NCBI GenBank assembly: GCA_963782985.1
Contig: CAWALU010000003.1
Span: 372,001 to 436,000, forward strand
DNA: 64,000 bases
From: CAVSWT01 sp963782985
GTDB taxonomy: Bacteria > Bacteroidota > Ignavibacteria > Ignavibacteriales > Ignavibacteriaceae
Reading direction: 5' to 3'
The position numbers and the translations under genes were made by a program. The notes under the pieces were generated by a model. The model made no database searches. It was not told the DNA's origin and was given only the letters and a program-made list of their open reading frames with translations. Shown piece after piece: positions 19,010 through 29,238 of this stretch. Numbering within the stretch: position 1 is the first letter of the stretch; every line of letters starts with the position of its first letter.

Positions 19010-20537
19010 TTAAAAAGTTATGTCCCATTTTCTGCCGTCATCTTTAAGTAGCTTATCGGCAGCAGCAGGACCCCATGTCCCAGCTTTATAGTTTGGAAAT
19101 TTTGTCCAATGTTTTTTCTCCCATTCAGCTATAATCGGATCGATCAGGGACCAAGCTTTGTATATCCAATCGGCTGTGGGGAAAAGGGTTTGGTCGCCAA
19201 TGAGCGCATCAAAAATTAACCATTGATATGCGTTGGGAGGTGCTTCAAGCCCAAATGCTGTAGCGTATTCAAAATTCATCTCAACGGGAGTTAGATTTAA
19301 ATTTGCTCCAGGTTTTTTTGCGGTAAACTTATAATAAATTCCTTCGTTGGGTTGAATACGAAACGTTAAAATGTTATGCTCTTTTTCTTTTTCTTTATCA
19401 AGCGGAAACATCAAATGCGGAGTTGGTTTAAATTTAATTCTTACTTCAGTTACTTTTTCTTTCAGACGTTTGCCGGTGCGTAAATAAAACGGCACGCCCG
19501 CCCATCTCCAATTATCTAAATAAATTCTCATCGCTGCAAAAGTTGGGGTAGCGGAATTTTTATCTACATTTTTTTCTTTGCGATATGAAACAACATTTTT
19601 AGCGTCAATTTTTCCCGAATCATATTGACCAAACACAACATCATTTTTTGCAATAGGGCAGACTGCTTCTAAAACTTGCAGCGTTTCACTGCGAAGTGAG
19701 TTTGCATTATAATTCACAGGCGGTTCAATGGCGGTAATGCACATAATTTGAAAAAGATGATTCTGAATCATGTCGCGCACTACTCCTATTTTTTCATAAA
19801 AACCGGCGCGTGTACCAATACCTAAATCTTCTGAAACTGTAATCTGAATATTATCGATATAGTTTCTATTCCAAATGGGTTCAAACCCGGGATTGGCAAA
19901 TCTGAATACAAGCATGTTTTGAACAGTTTCTTTTCCAAGAAAATGATCTACTCTAAAAATTTGATCTTCATTAAAAACTTTGTGAATATCTTTATCTAAT
20001 TTGCGGGCAGATTTTTCATCCCAGCCGAATGGTTTTTCGATTATTACTCTACGCCATCCGTTTTTAGATTCAGATAATTTTGCAGCGCCTAATTCTTTTA
20101 TAACGGTTGAATAAAAAACTGGGGAAACTGCTAGATGAAAAAGAACGTTATCATCAACTTTATTTTTCTTTTGAATATTTTTAATTAAAGATGCAAGAGA
20201 TTCAAACGATGCTTCCGGACTTTCAACAAAATCTCCTTGTACATAAAACAAATGTTTTTCAAATTCTTTCCATTTTGAAATATTGCAGGGTTTTATTTTT
20301 TCAACAGCTTTCCGCATTTCTATGCGGTAGCTTTCATTCTTATAATTGATTCTATCAAATCCTATTATTGCAAAATTCCTTGGTAAAAAATTTATACAAT
20401 AAAGGGTATACAAAGATGGAAGAAGTTCTCTGTGGGAAAGATCTCCGGCAGCGCCGAAAATTACTATTATGCTTGAGGCGGGGGCTTTGAAATTTCCCCA
20501 TCCCCTTTGTGCTGGAAACGACGTTTCCTCTGCTCAT
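19010..20537 (-). CDS. zwf: glucose-6-phosphate 1-dehydrogenase, frameshift at codon 3
   Basis: From 20530 down the frame reads EETSFPAQRGWGNFKAPASSIIVIFGAAGDLSHRELLPSLYTLYC, the NADP-binding start of G6PDH, but the only ATG (20537) is in another frame: ATG AGC, then an extra A at 20531. Without that A the protein starts MSEETS. The rest is complete: RVDHFLGKETVQNMLVFRFAN (the RIDHYLGKE site), ISEDLGIGTRAGFYE-like segment and a normal C-terminus (about 508 residues). The enzyme oxidises glucose-6-phosphate to phosphogluconolactone and makes NADPH. It heads the minus-strand redox block, and no gnd or pgl is seen nearby. Confidence 0.9.
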
Positions 20538-20610
20538 TGATAGACCTTAAAGTTTAATGTTGAATGACTGCTATTAAGTTAAAAATTGGAAAAGCAAATA
20601 TTTGTAATGT

Positions 20611-21936
20611 GCATCAAAGGAAGGAATTCATCTTTATGAGAGAAATTTTTCCTTTGCATTTGCAAAAAAATTCTCTGAAGAATTTTCCGCCGGGCTGCAA
20701 TTAAGATATGCAGTTTCTCAGCTCGGCAGGGGTTCTCGTGATGATATATTTTTTAGCGTAGCCTTAAATTATAGACCTGAAATACTTCGTAACAAATTAA
20801 GTCTGGGGTTTTCATTAACCAATTTTGGTCCTGCAGTTAAGGGTGAATATGAAATCTCTGTGGCGGAAACAGGAAATAAGACATTTAGCGAACCGCCGCC
20901 GTCAAAATTACATTCGGCTGTAAATTATTTGGCTGTGGATAATCCATATTTTACTATTCCTATAAACCTTGGCTTCTCAAAAATTTTTAATGATAGAGAC
21001 GATAACGGCGATGTTAAATCCTCTTTTAAAACTTTGTTTAGCGATTGGAGCGATTTTCCGAATGACGCCACGCTGCATTCCGGTTTCGGCTTTGAATGGA
21101 AACCGCTTGATTTTAGGCGGCGGCGTGGCATTCTTTCAGGAAATCTATCTTGGAAATTTTACTTCCGGCAATAAATCTGATTTCGCTAATTTTTTTACTC
21201 ATGGTTTTAATATTGGGTTGTTGTTTAAAGATATAAAATTCACCGCCGGCTATGCTGGCAGATGGTATAATTCCTATCAAGATAGATACTTGCCGTGGTC
21301 ATTTCCATGGGAAACATTTCAATTTACTTTAAGCATAGATGAAAATTATTTCTTTAAAACGGAAGCGAAACCTTTTATAAGTTCACCTTTAAATAAAATA
21401 ATTTTATCTGCTGGGGTGGGACAATCAATTCGCGTTGGTCGCTATGCAGAAAATACATTAGTTGAGTCAATGGGGTACATTTATAAAATGGCCAATAAAA
21501 ACAGCTTAAAATATTTTATTGAAGCGGCATTTTATTTAAATGAAAATAATGCGCTGGTTACTAATTTTAGTTATAGTTCAGCGCCTTGGGAAGCAACAGT
21601 TACCACTGCAGATAACAGAATTTCAATTTCAAAATTTGAAAATATAAATATATCTTCTTCCTATAGACTTCATCCTATTGAACAATTTGATCCATTATTT
21701 TTAGAGGGCGGAGTTGGGATTCAACGAACTAACCCCGTTATCGATTCACGCCCCAAATATCATTATAGGACCTATTTAACCGCAGCCGCTGGCGCAAATA
21801 TTTATGTTTTAACAAATTAATTTTAAGTCCGCGGATAAATTACATTTTGCTTTTTGATAGAGTTGCTAACGGAGCGGTTTGTCTTGGCGGGTTCAATCAA
21901 TTTGATTTTGCTTTAAGCGCTGGATATGAATTATAG
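20611..21936 (+). pseudogene. outer-membrane beta-barrel (PorV/PorQ-like), decayed
   Basis: An open frame begins abruptly after a TAA with no start codon or signal peptide: KEGIHLYERNFSFAFAKKFSEEFSAGLQLRYAVSQL... and KLSLGFSLTNFGPAVKGEYEI, the alternating strands of PorV/PorQ/FadL-type barrels. One extra A at 21100-21102 shifts the frame (restored: FEWNRLILGGG). Another shift at about 21815 (one A missing) leads to KLILSPRINYILLF and a final strand FALSAGYEL before TAG. So the gene lacks its 5' end and carries two shifts. The exact family is uncertain; PorV and PorQ are T9SS-associated. It faces zwf head-to-head. Confidence 0.6.
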
Positions 21937-22058
21937 AATTTTAAGATTTTTGAGTTGAGAAAGTGATTTGAATCAGACATTAAATTTAGAAATTTTGTTT
22001 AATTGCTTTGCAAAATAATTGCAACATTAAATAATATGTAATTTTTTGAGGAAGAGTT

Positions 22059-22442
22059 ATGGGAAAAAATATTCACCGTAAAGATTTTTTAAAAAAGTTA
22101 TCAATGGGCGGCGTATTAATTTTCGGAGGAGGCACGCTGCTTTCTGCCTGCGGAGATAATAAAGAACAACAACAGGAACAATTATTAAAAAACTCCAACG
22201 AGCCGTGCAATGATGTAAGCGGTTTAACTGATGATGAATTGAATACACGCACAACAAATGAGTATGTAAGCTCCTCACCATATAACGACAAATTTTGCGG
22301 TACTTGTAACCTTTTTATTATGCCGAAAGAGGGAAAGGAATGCGGTGCATGTCAAGTGGTAAAAGGACCTATTAGTCCTAGAGGCTATTGTAAATTATGG
22401 ATTAAAAAAGTTGATAATCAAAATTCAGAAGGACATTCATAA
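22059..22442 (+). CDS. high-potential iron-sulfur protein (HiPIP), lipoprotein
   Basis: The 127-residue protein has C80-x2-C83, C98 and C111 with the terminal GYCKLW, the pattern of HiPIP that holds one [4Fe-4S] cluster cycling between +2 and +3. The N-terminus reads HRKDFLKKLSMGGVLIFGGGTLLSAC: a Tat-like RK-x-F-L-K motif with one Arg replaced by Lys, ending in a lipobox at C31, so it is probably a folded, membrane-tethered periplasmic protein. C50 and C95 are extra Cys. HiPIPs carry electrons between bc1-type complexes and oxidases or reaction centres. GAGGAAG precedes the ATG. Its stop overlaps the GT9 gene end by 6 bases, tail to tail. Confidence 0.88.
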   Translation: MGKNIHRKDFLKKLSMGGVLIFGGGTLLSACGDNKEQQQEQLLKNSNEPCNDVSGLTDDELNTRTTNEYVSSSPYNDKFCGTCNLFIMPKEGKECGACQVVKGPISPRGYCKLWIKKVDNQNSEGHS

Positions 22443-23498
22443 TAGCTTTTTAACCGTGTTATAAACCATTTCCACTGTCAACTCTTTTATACATTTAAAT
22501 TTCACGTCGTCTCTGAAGCAAATTAGCGGGCGCGGTGAATATATAAAGCAAGGTGAACAGTCTAAATTTAATCGTACAATTTTGTGATTTGTCTTCCAGG
22601 GGTGGATATAGTTTGGATTTGTGGGACCCAAGATAGCAGCTACATTTAATTTTAACGCCGAAGCAACGTGCATTAAACTGGAATCATTTGAAACAAAAAC
22701 ATTGCATCTTTTCATTACTGCAGCGGTTTCTGCCAGATTACCGGTTTCAACTGAAATAACCTTTTCCGAATCAATCATTTTTTTAATTGAATTTTTTAGC
22801 TCGCTTTCTTCCGGTCCGCCGAAGATTAATATTTTTCCATTTAATTCTTCAATAATCTTTTTTCCTAATTCGGCAAATTTTTCGGGTTCCCATCTTCGTT
22901 TAATATGATTTTTAAATTCAGCCGAGCCGGGATGAAAACCGAAAATTAAATCTTCGGTTTTTATATCTTGTTCTTGAAGATAAGTTTCGGCAAAGGATAA
23001 ATCTTTTTCATTTAAATTAAATTGAAGTTCAGGTTCACTTTCAAATTTTGTTTTAAAAAATTTTCCAACAAGATTTATATTTTCTTCTACGTTGTGAAGA
23101 GAATCGTTTTCAAGAATACGTATGTTGTTTAAATATCCAAAATTCACAAAATCTTTTCGTAAGTATTTTACCCCTGCTCTTTTTTTTGCGCCGATAATAA
23201 AATTAAAAATGTTGTATTCTTTTCGGTTGGAAGGATATACATTGATCGAGTAATCATATTTATTATTCCGAAGCTTTAATAAATATTTTAACGATTCTGA
23301 AAATCCTTCTTCAATAAAATTAAAGTAATAAATATTATTTATGTTTGAGTTTCTTTCATAAATATCTTTTACTCCTCTAAACATAACCAAAGCATCAATT
23401 TGCGCGTCCGGTAAATGCCTGCGCAGAAGATGCAGCGCGGGCGTAAACATTAAAGCGTCGCCTAAACCTGAAAGAGCTATAATTAATATTTTTTTCAT
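22437..23498 (-). CDS. glycosyltransferase family 9 (heptosyltransferase-like)
   Basis: The 353-residue GT-B protein opens with MKKILIIALSGLGDALMFTPALHLLRRHLPDAQID and has the donor site FGFHPGSAEFKNHIKRRWEPEKFAEL and the late DSSLMHVASALKLNVAAILGPTNPNYIHPW motif, as in ADP-heptose:LPS heptosyltransferases. Members add heptose to lipopolysaccharide core, though GT9 also includes other transferases, and a heptose pathway is not visible here. It is separated from the DUF2723 gene by a terminator, so it has its own promoter or read-through. Confidence 0.88.
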   Translation of the reverse strand: MKKILIIALSGLGDALMFTPALHLLRRHLPDAQIDALVMFRGVKDIYERNSNINNIYYFNFIEEGFSESLKYLLKLRNNKYDYSINVYPSNRKEYNIFNFIIGAKKRAGVKYLRKDFVNFGYLNNIRILENDSLHNVEENINLVGKFFKTKFESEPELQFNLNEKDLSFAETYLQEQDIKTEDLIFGFHPGSAEFKNHIKRRWEPEKFAELGKKIIEELNGKILIFGGPEESELKNSIKKMIDSEKVISVETGNLAETAAVMKRCNVFVSNDSSLMHVASALKLNVAAILGPTNPNYIHPWKTNHKIVRLNLDCSPCFIYSPRPLICFRDDVKFKCIKELTVEMVYNTVKKLL

Positions 23499-23524
23499 TA
23501 TTGAATATATTACCTAATAAAAAA

Positions 23525-23546
23525 TAAGCGGTACAATGACCGCTTA
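23525..23546 (-). terminator. rho-independent terminator after DUF2723 gene
   Basis: An 8-bp perfect stem TAAGCGGT/ACCGCTTA (23525-23532 and 23539-23546) with a 6-base loop is followed on the minus strand by a T-rich tract (TTATTTTTTATT). It lies 33 bases after the stop of the DUF2723 protein gene. Confidence 0.78.
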
Positions 23547-23578
23547 TAAAATAATTACTAAAAAATTTAACTTAAAAT

Positions 23579-26500
23579 TTATTTCATTGAATCGGGCACC
23601 GGATTTGGAATGCTGTCAATTTTTACTTGATCCTTTTTCGCTGTGTTCACTAAATTTTGATAACGCGTAACGTTCGCTTTTACATTGGGATCGTCGGGGA
23701 ACATAACGGCAATTCGGTTCCATAAATCCAACAGCTTTCCGTTTTCATTTAAATTTTCATAAATAGAAAGCAATAGTCTATATGGGTCGTAAGGCGATCG
23801 TGTAAACGCCGGACTTGTTTCAATTTGTCTTAGCGCATCTTTCTCTACTTCTAATGCAATTGTTTTGTAACGATCAATAGCTCCCGCTGAGAAATATATA
23901 TTTCCAATTTCATACAGCAATCCGATATTGCCAATAGCAATATGGCTTCGCGGAATTTTTTCTTCCATTTTATCAAGAGTCTGCACAGTCATTTCTTTTC
24001 TATCCGAATATAAATAATTGAGCGCAAGTCTTATGTATGCGTTTCTATAATTCTGCATCATCCGCGTATGGTTTTCATCAAAGAAAATATCAGGATTATT
24101 TAAACCTCTAAATTTAAAGCCGGGCTTATAATCCTTGTTGTATCCGGGATTTTCATTAAACAATTGATCGTGCAAAATTTTCTCGTCAATAAATTCTCCG
24201 TTGCCTGACCGTTTTTGGGGAACGAGTCTTAAAGCCATCCCTTCCATTCTTAAATAATCCGACAAACCAATTTTGCTGTCTTCGGAACAAGTAACGGCAA
24301 AGTAAATGGGGCGTTCCCAATTGTTTGCTTCAACAATTTCCTTCACCATAATATCTTGCACGCGAATTGCCTGCACATCGCCAAAATTTAAAGTGGGATC
24401 CATTTTAAAAGTTAAGCCGCCGCTTTTTACTAAAGATGAATCATCAATATCAAAGCTTTGCATAAAATCGGAAAGTCCTTTTGTGGTGGCAGTTTGATTG
24501 GGAAATGGAATATTAACATTGGTTGATTTCCATCGGATGGGACTAAGATTATCAATTTGAACTTCCGATAATCTCATATTTATTTTTCCAACTTTAAACG
24601 GATCATTATCTTTTAACTGCTTAATGTACCACTGAGTATTTAACAAACTTAAGTTTGCAACTTTAACATCGCGGCGCACGCCTTCCACATCCTGCAAATA
24701 CCAAAGCGGGAAAGTATCGTTGTCGCCGTTTGTAAAAAGCACACCGTTTGGCGCTACACTTTGCAATAAGTTGTACGAATAATCCCACGGCACCCAATTT
24801 TGCGATCTATCATGAGTGAAATAATTTGCGCTAACCATTTTAACAGGAACGAGTATAATTCCAAGAGCCATTATAGTTGCAACAGCGGGAGTTTTTAAAG
24901 AAGAATTTGCCAGTTTAACTAGGGTTAATTCTATTAATCCTTTAATGGCAATTGCAATCCAAATTGAAAAAACAAAAAATGCCCCCACATAAAAATAATC
25001 TCTTTCGCGGGGCTGGGGCTGCTGTTGATTTTGATAGAAGGCGGTTAATATTCCCATCAAAATAAACATAATCATAAACACCGAAGCCATTTTCCAATCA
25101 CGCCGGAAATGAAAAAAGATTCCAATCAAACCCAGTAAAAATGGAACAGCGAATAATGAATCTTTTGCATTGCCATCAAAATGCAGACTGAACAAGCTGC
25201 CGAAGATATCGCCTACTTTATTAAAAGGCGCAATGTCTGCCGGCGCATCCTGATCCCAACTTTGTCGTCCTGCATAATTCCATAATAAATATCTTGTAAA
25301 CATGTGGTTCATTTGATAACGCCAGAAGAAATCTAAATCGCTGCTGTAATTTGAGTACACTACTTGCTGATGAGGTTCGGTTGCAAATCTTCTTTTGAAG
25401 GTTGGAAAATCGCCGTACTGTTCTCGATTTAAATAAGTAACCAACTCGCTAAAGTCGTTTGGTTCATTTTCATTCATCGGAGGATTTTGGTTTGAGCGAA
25501 TAATTACCATTGCATAAGTCGTAAATCCTACCAAAATAAAAATTGCCGACATAGCGGCAAGATGCAGAGTTGTTTTTCCATTTTTAATAGAATAGTTAAT
25601 TGCAAAACCGAGCGCCGCAAAAATTATTACCAGCAGCGCAATTCCAATCGCAACATTATCGCCTGCTATTGTGGTCATTAATTTGGGGAGAAGTTTTACC
25701 ACGCCGGGGTAAGTCGCAAACAAAGCAATTCCGCCAATAATTAAAGGCATGTAAATAGAGTTGCGTGTAAATAATTTTTTCCAAAAACCCGCCATAAAAA
25801 TTAGGCTTATCGCGCCAACTATCATTTTAAATTTTGTATCGTAGGATTGGTATTCTTCCTGAGTTGGAGGAGTGGTTGAATTTTGCGCCGCCCACATTGC
25901 TATTGCTATTATTAATATTACGGCTGCGTGCGCAAGAAAAATATAACCTGTTTGTTTTAATGCAGGCTCGTCATCAACATATTTTCTAAACATTATTATC
26001 ATTACAACCGGAACAATTGCCAGAACGCTCATTAAATGCACGCCCGCGGCAATGCCGATTAAATAAGCAATCATTAAAATATATTTTTCATTATCCTTTT
26101 CATCGGCTTTTTCATTCCATAAAATTATCAGCCACACAACTGCGGCAAATATGAATGTACTGAAAGCATAAACTTCAGCTTCCACCCCGTTAAACCAAAA
26201 AGTGTCGCTGAAAGAAAATGATAACGCTCCAATAGCGGCGGCGGTAAAGGTTGCAATAGCTTCGAGCGATGATTGATAAATTTTACCGCGGTAATTTTCA
26301 ATAAGCTTAACCGCTATTAAATATAAAAACAGAACAGACAACGCGCTGGAAATAACGGAGATTGTATTTACTCTTAAAGCAATATTATCGGCAAAAGGAA
26401 TCATTGAAAAAAGTTTTCCGAGAATTAAAAAGAAAGGCGCTCCCGGTGGATGGGGGACTTGTAAATAATAACCCGCCGCTATAAACTCGCCGCAGTCCCA

Positions 26501-26599
26501 AAAAGAAACCGAAGGCTGCACCGTTGAAAAAAAGACAAACAGCGAAATCAAAAAAACAACGGCTGCAAATATTTTATTAACTAACTTATAATTCATCAA
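23579..26599 (-). CDS. DUF2723 membrane protein (TMEM260-like O-mannosyltransferase fold)
   Basis: The 1006-residue protein has about 12-14 predicted helices in its first 600 residues and a soluble C-terminal half. The signature DUF2723 start is FSTVQPSVSFWDCGEFIAAGYYLQVPHPPGAPFFLILGK (DCGEF acidic motif, residues about 30-60). It is followed by GVHLMSVLAIVPV, GFTTYAMV and NENEPNDFSELVTYLNREQYGD, all conserved in Bacteroidota members. Family members are GT-C type enzymes related to PMT mannosyltransferases; the human homologue TMEM260 transfers mannose to protein. The C-terminal part (ENLNENGKLLDLWNRIAVMFPDDP) is TPR-like. Acceptors here are unknown, possibly surface or T9SS proteins. Confidence 0.87.
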   Translation of the reverse strand: MMNYKLVNKIFAAVVFLISLFVFFSTVQPSVSFWDCGEFIAAGYYLQVPHPPGAPFFLILGKLFSMIPFADNIALRVNTISVISSALSVLFLYLIAVKLIENYRGKIYQSSLEAIATFTAAAIGALSFSFSDTFWFNGVEAEVYAFSTFIFAAVVWLIILWNEKADEKDNEKYILMIAYLIGIAAGVHLMSVLAIVPVVMIIMFRKYVDDEPALKQTGYIFLAHAAVILIIAIAMWAAQNSTTPPTQEEYQSYDTKFKMIVGAISLIFMAGFWKKLFTRNSIYMPLIIGGIALFATYPGVVKLLPKLMTTIAGDNVAIGIALLVIIFAALGFAINYSIKNGKTTLHLAAMSAIFILVGFTTYAMVIIRSNQNPPMNENEPNDFSELVTYLNREQYGDFPTFKRRFATEPHQQVVYSNYSSDLDFFWRYQMNHMFTRYLLWNYAGRQSWDQDAPADIAPFNKVGDIFGSLFSLHFDGNAKDSLFAVPFLLGLIGIFFHFRRDWKMASVFMIMFILMGILTAFYQNQQQPQPRERDYFYVGAFFVFSIWIAIAIKGLIELTLVKLANSSLKTPAVATIMALGIILVPVKMVSANYFTHDRSQNWVPWDYSYNLLQSVAPNGVLFTNGDNDTFPLWYLQDVEGVRRDVKVANLSLLNTQWYIKQLKDNDPFKVGKINMRLSEVQIDNLSPIRWKSTNVNIPFPNQTATTKGLSDFMQSFDIDDSSLVKSGGLTFKMDPTLNFGDVQAIRVQDIMVKEIVEANNWERPIYFAVTCSEDSKIGLSDYLRMEGMALRLVPQKRSGNGEFIDEKILHDQLFNENPGYNKDYKPGFKFRGLNNPDIFFDENHTRMMQNYRNAYIRLALNYLYSDRKEMTVQTLDKMEEKIPRSHIAIGNIGLLYEIGNIYFSAGAIDRYKTIALEVEKDALRQIETSPAFTRSPYDPYRLLLSIYENLNENGKLLDLWNRIAVMFPDDPNVKANVTRYQNLVNTAKKDQVKIDSIPNPVPDSMK

Positions 26600-26725
26600 A
26601 ACCTCTAATTAAAAAGAGTTCAAAAATAATTTGTTTTAAAAGATTTTAGCAATGTGAAAATTAATGTAGATCATTTATCCCAGAGAGTATACAATTGATT
26701 TGAAGATAATTTGAAATGATAATTT

Positions 26726-26953
26726 TTATACATCAGATTTCTTTTTAAAGAATGAATCAAACTTTGATTTGTCAACAGCAACATGATATTTACTGTATAA
26801 TTCCTTTAAGCGGCTCATCGAAACAGAATCAAAATCCTCATCATCCTTTTGACGTTTTATGAACATTTTAATTTCTTCAGATTCTTTCCTATCGAATTTT
26901 CGCTCGTATTTTTTTAGCTCGTCTAATAACTTTTGCTGTTCACGGTATGACAT
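26726..26953 (-). CDS. small hypothetical helical protein
   Basis: The 75-residue, highly charged and mostly helical protein starts at the ATG at 26953, which has GGAGG five bases before it; the longer frame beginning upstream at 26974 covers that ribosome site and is rejected. Sequence MSYREQQKLLDELKKYERKFDRKESEEIKMF... KFDSFFKKKSDV does not resemble a known family to me. It stands alone between DUF2723 and the pseudouridine synthase. Confidence 0.6.
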   Translation of the reverse strand: MSYREQQKLLDELKKYERKFDRKESEEIKMFIKRQKDDEDFDSVSMSRLKELYSKYHVAVDKSKFDSFFKKKSDV

Positions 26954-27103
26954 AAATCCTCCGCCAAAAAACAAAATTTAATATTAAAAACAATTAAAAA
27001 TAACTAATATTGTTCTAATAAAAAATTAAACTCTTTTGGAGGTTAACGCTTTTAAGACGCCGCATAAATTGAAAAAGTTCACTTTAAAAATCTTCAAACT
27101 ACA

Positions 27104-27689
27104 ATGAAAAATAAAAATAACAGCGCAAAATATTTTGCTCTCAATAAACCTTATGGAGTTCTTTCGCAATTCACTGATTCAAGCGGAAGAAAAACTCTTA
27201 ATGATTTGTATAAATTTCCTAAAAATGTTTATACCTGTTGGAAGATTGGATTTAGACAGCGAAGGGCTTTTGATATTATCTGATGATAAAAAATTAACGG
27301 ATTATTTATTAAATCCGAAATATGGTCATGATAAAGAATATTACGCGCAAGTTGAAAATATTCCGGATGAAAGCGCGATTGATAAATTAAGAAACGGAGT
27401 TTTAATTGAAAGTAAAATTACTCTTCCGGCAAAAGTTAAAATAATTAATGCTCCAAACTTTATGCCGAGAATTCCTCCGATACGGGAAAGAAAAAACATT
27501 CCCACATCATGGCTGAGTATAATTATTAATGAAGGCAGAAATAGACAGGTAAGAAAAATGACCGCGAAGATAGGTCATCCAACATTAAGATTAATAAGAG
27601 TTAGAATAGAAAATATTTTTTTGGGAGATTTGAAAATCGGTGAAGTGAGAGAATTATCCTCCCAAGAAATTAATGATTTGTATAAATAG
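27104..27689 (+). CDS. 16S/23S rRNA pseudouridine synthase (RsuA/RluE type), frameshifted
   Basis: The first frame from ATG 27104 reads MKNKNNSAKYFALNKPYGVLSQFTDSSGRKTLNDLYKFPKNVY. The next frame begins PVGRLDLDSEGLLILSDDKKLTDYLL, the catalytic motif with the conserved Asp in RLD. One extra A at 27233 (TAT-A-CCT) separates the two; without it the site reads VYPVGRLDLDSEGLL and the protein is about 194 residues. The C-terminal NEGRNRQVRKMTAKIGHPTLRLIRVRI is the family signature. There is no S4 domain, as in RluE-type enzymes that modify 23S rRNA. The base is probably an artefact. Confidence 0.86.
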
Positions 27690-27775
27690 ATTTACTTAGC
27701 TCAAAATAATAATTTTTAATTTTCTTATATTGATTAAAATTTTTTAAATAGTTTTAGCGCCGAAAGGAGCCCGCA

Positions 27776-29176
27776 GTGTTCAACTCAAAAACTTATATTC
27801 AAAGAAGAAAAGCTCTTCAAAAAAAAGTCGGTTCGGGATTAATTTTATTTTTAGGGAACCATGAGACCCCTATGAACTATGAGGGAAATACTTATTCGTT
27901 CCGACAAGACAGTTCATTCTTATATTACTGGGGAATAGATTTACCAGGATTTGCCGCAGTAATTGACGCCGATGAAAACAAAGAAACTTTATACGGAAAT
28001 GATTTTGCAATGGATGATATTGTTTGGATGGGTCCGCAGCCAAAGGTAAATGATTTAGCAAAGCAAGCGGGCGTAAAACAAACGGCATCGCTTAACAAAT
28101 TATCTGAAAAAATAAATGAAGCTATAAGCAATGGAAGAGCCGTTCATTATCTCCCACAATACAAGCATAAAAATATTTTATGGATGGAAGAGCTTACGGG
28201 AATAAATCACGCGGCTGTTAATAAATATGTTTCACCAAAATTAACTAAAGCAGTAATCGAACAGCGTTCAATTAAAAGCAGCGAAGAAGTTGCGGAAATA
28301 GAATTTGCGTTAGACATATCTTATGAAATGCAGACTTACGCCATGCGTTTTACTCGCCCCGATATTTATGAAAGAGACATTGCCGGAGCTATTGCAGGCA
28401 TTGCTTCATCAATGGGACAAGGAATTTCATTTCCAATAATTTTTTCAATTCACGGTGAAACTCTTCACAATCATTATCATGAAAATTTAATGAAGAAAGG
28501 TCAGCTTGTAGTTAATGATTCCGGCGCTGAATCATTACTGCACTACGCCAGCGATATTACGCGCACTTTTCCGGTAGATGGAAAGTTTACATCTAAGCAA
28601 AAAGAAATTTATGAAATTGTTTTAAAGGCTCAGATGGATTCAATTAAAGAAATAAAGCCCGGTAAAAAATATAAAGATGTTCATTTGAAGGCGGCAAAAA
28701 TTATTGCAAATGGATTAAAGGATTTAGGATTAATGAAAGGCGATATTAATCAGGCGGTTAAAGATGGCGCGCACGCGTTATTTTTTCCTCACGGACTTGG
28801 ACACATGATGGGGCTTGATGTTCACGACCTTGAAGGGCTTGGAGAAAATTTAGTCGGCTATACTAAAAAACTACAACGAAGCGATCAATTCGGGCTTGCA
28901 TATTTGCGGCTTGCAAAAGAGTTGGAACCTGGTTTTGTTTTAACTGTTGAACCGGGAATTTATTTTATTCCTGAATTAATTGATATGTGGAAATTAGAAA
29001 ATAAGCTTTCACAATATATTAATTTTAAAAAGGTAGATGAATACCGGGACTTCGGCGGAATTAGAATCGAGGATGATGTGTTGGTCGAAAAAAATGGGAA
29101 TAAAGTTTTGGGTAAAAAAGAAATTCCTAAAAAAGTAGAAGATGTTGAAGAGATATGCAATTCAATAAAAATTTAA
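27776..29176 (+). CDS. Xaa-Pro aminopeptidase (M24B)
   Basis: The 466-residue protein has an N-terminal creatinase/prolidase-like domain (1-170) and a pita-bread catalytic domain. Metal ligands are visible: Asp in NDSGAESLLHYASDITRTF (two Asp), His in FPHGLGHMMGLDVHD, Glu in VEPGIYF, and Glu in GIRIEDDVLV. It removes N-terminal residues before proline. Start GTG at 27776 has AAAGGAG spaced six bases upstream (no closer ATG). It lies in a plus-strand run with the pseudouridine synthase and the transporter but with gaps, so operon membership is uncertain. Confidence 0.92.
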   Translation: MFNSKTYIQRRKALQKKVGSGLILFLGNHETPMNYEGNTYSFRQDSSFLYYWGIDLPGFAAVIDADENKETLYGNDFAMDDIVWMGPQPKVNDLAKQAGVKQTASLNKLSEKINEAISNGRAVHYLPQYKHKNILWMEELTGINHAAVNKYVSPKLTKAVIEQRSIKSSEEVAEIEFALDISYEMQTYAMRFTRPDIYERDIAGAIAGIASSMGQGISFPIIFSIHGETLHNHYHENLMKKGQLVVNDSGAESLLHYASDITRTFPVDGKFTSKQKEIYEIVLKAQMDSIKEIKPGKKYKDVHLKAAKIIANGLKDLGLMKGDINQAVKDGAHALFFPHGLGHMMGLDVHDLEGLGENLVGYTKKLQRSDQFGLAYLRLAKELEPGFVLTVEPGIYFIPELIDMWKLENKLSQYINFKKVDEYRDFGGIRIEDDVLVEKNGNKVLGKKEIPKKVEDVEEICNSIKI

Positions 29177-29238
29177 TTGAGATAAATTTTTAAATTTTAT
29201 TTTCAAACTATCATCATCCAACAATTAATTTCATCGGC

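Noticed and set aside
22057..22291. Minus-strand frames antisense to the HiPIP gene
   Set aside because: They lack ribosome sites and mirror the codon pattern of the HiPIP gene, whose Cys ligands are clear.
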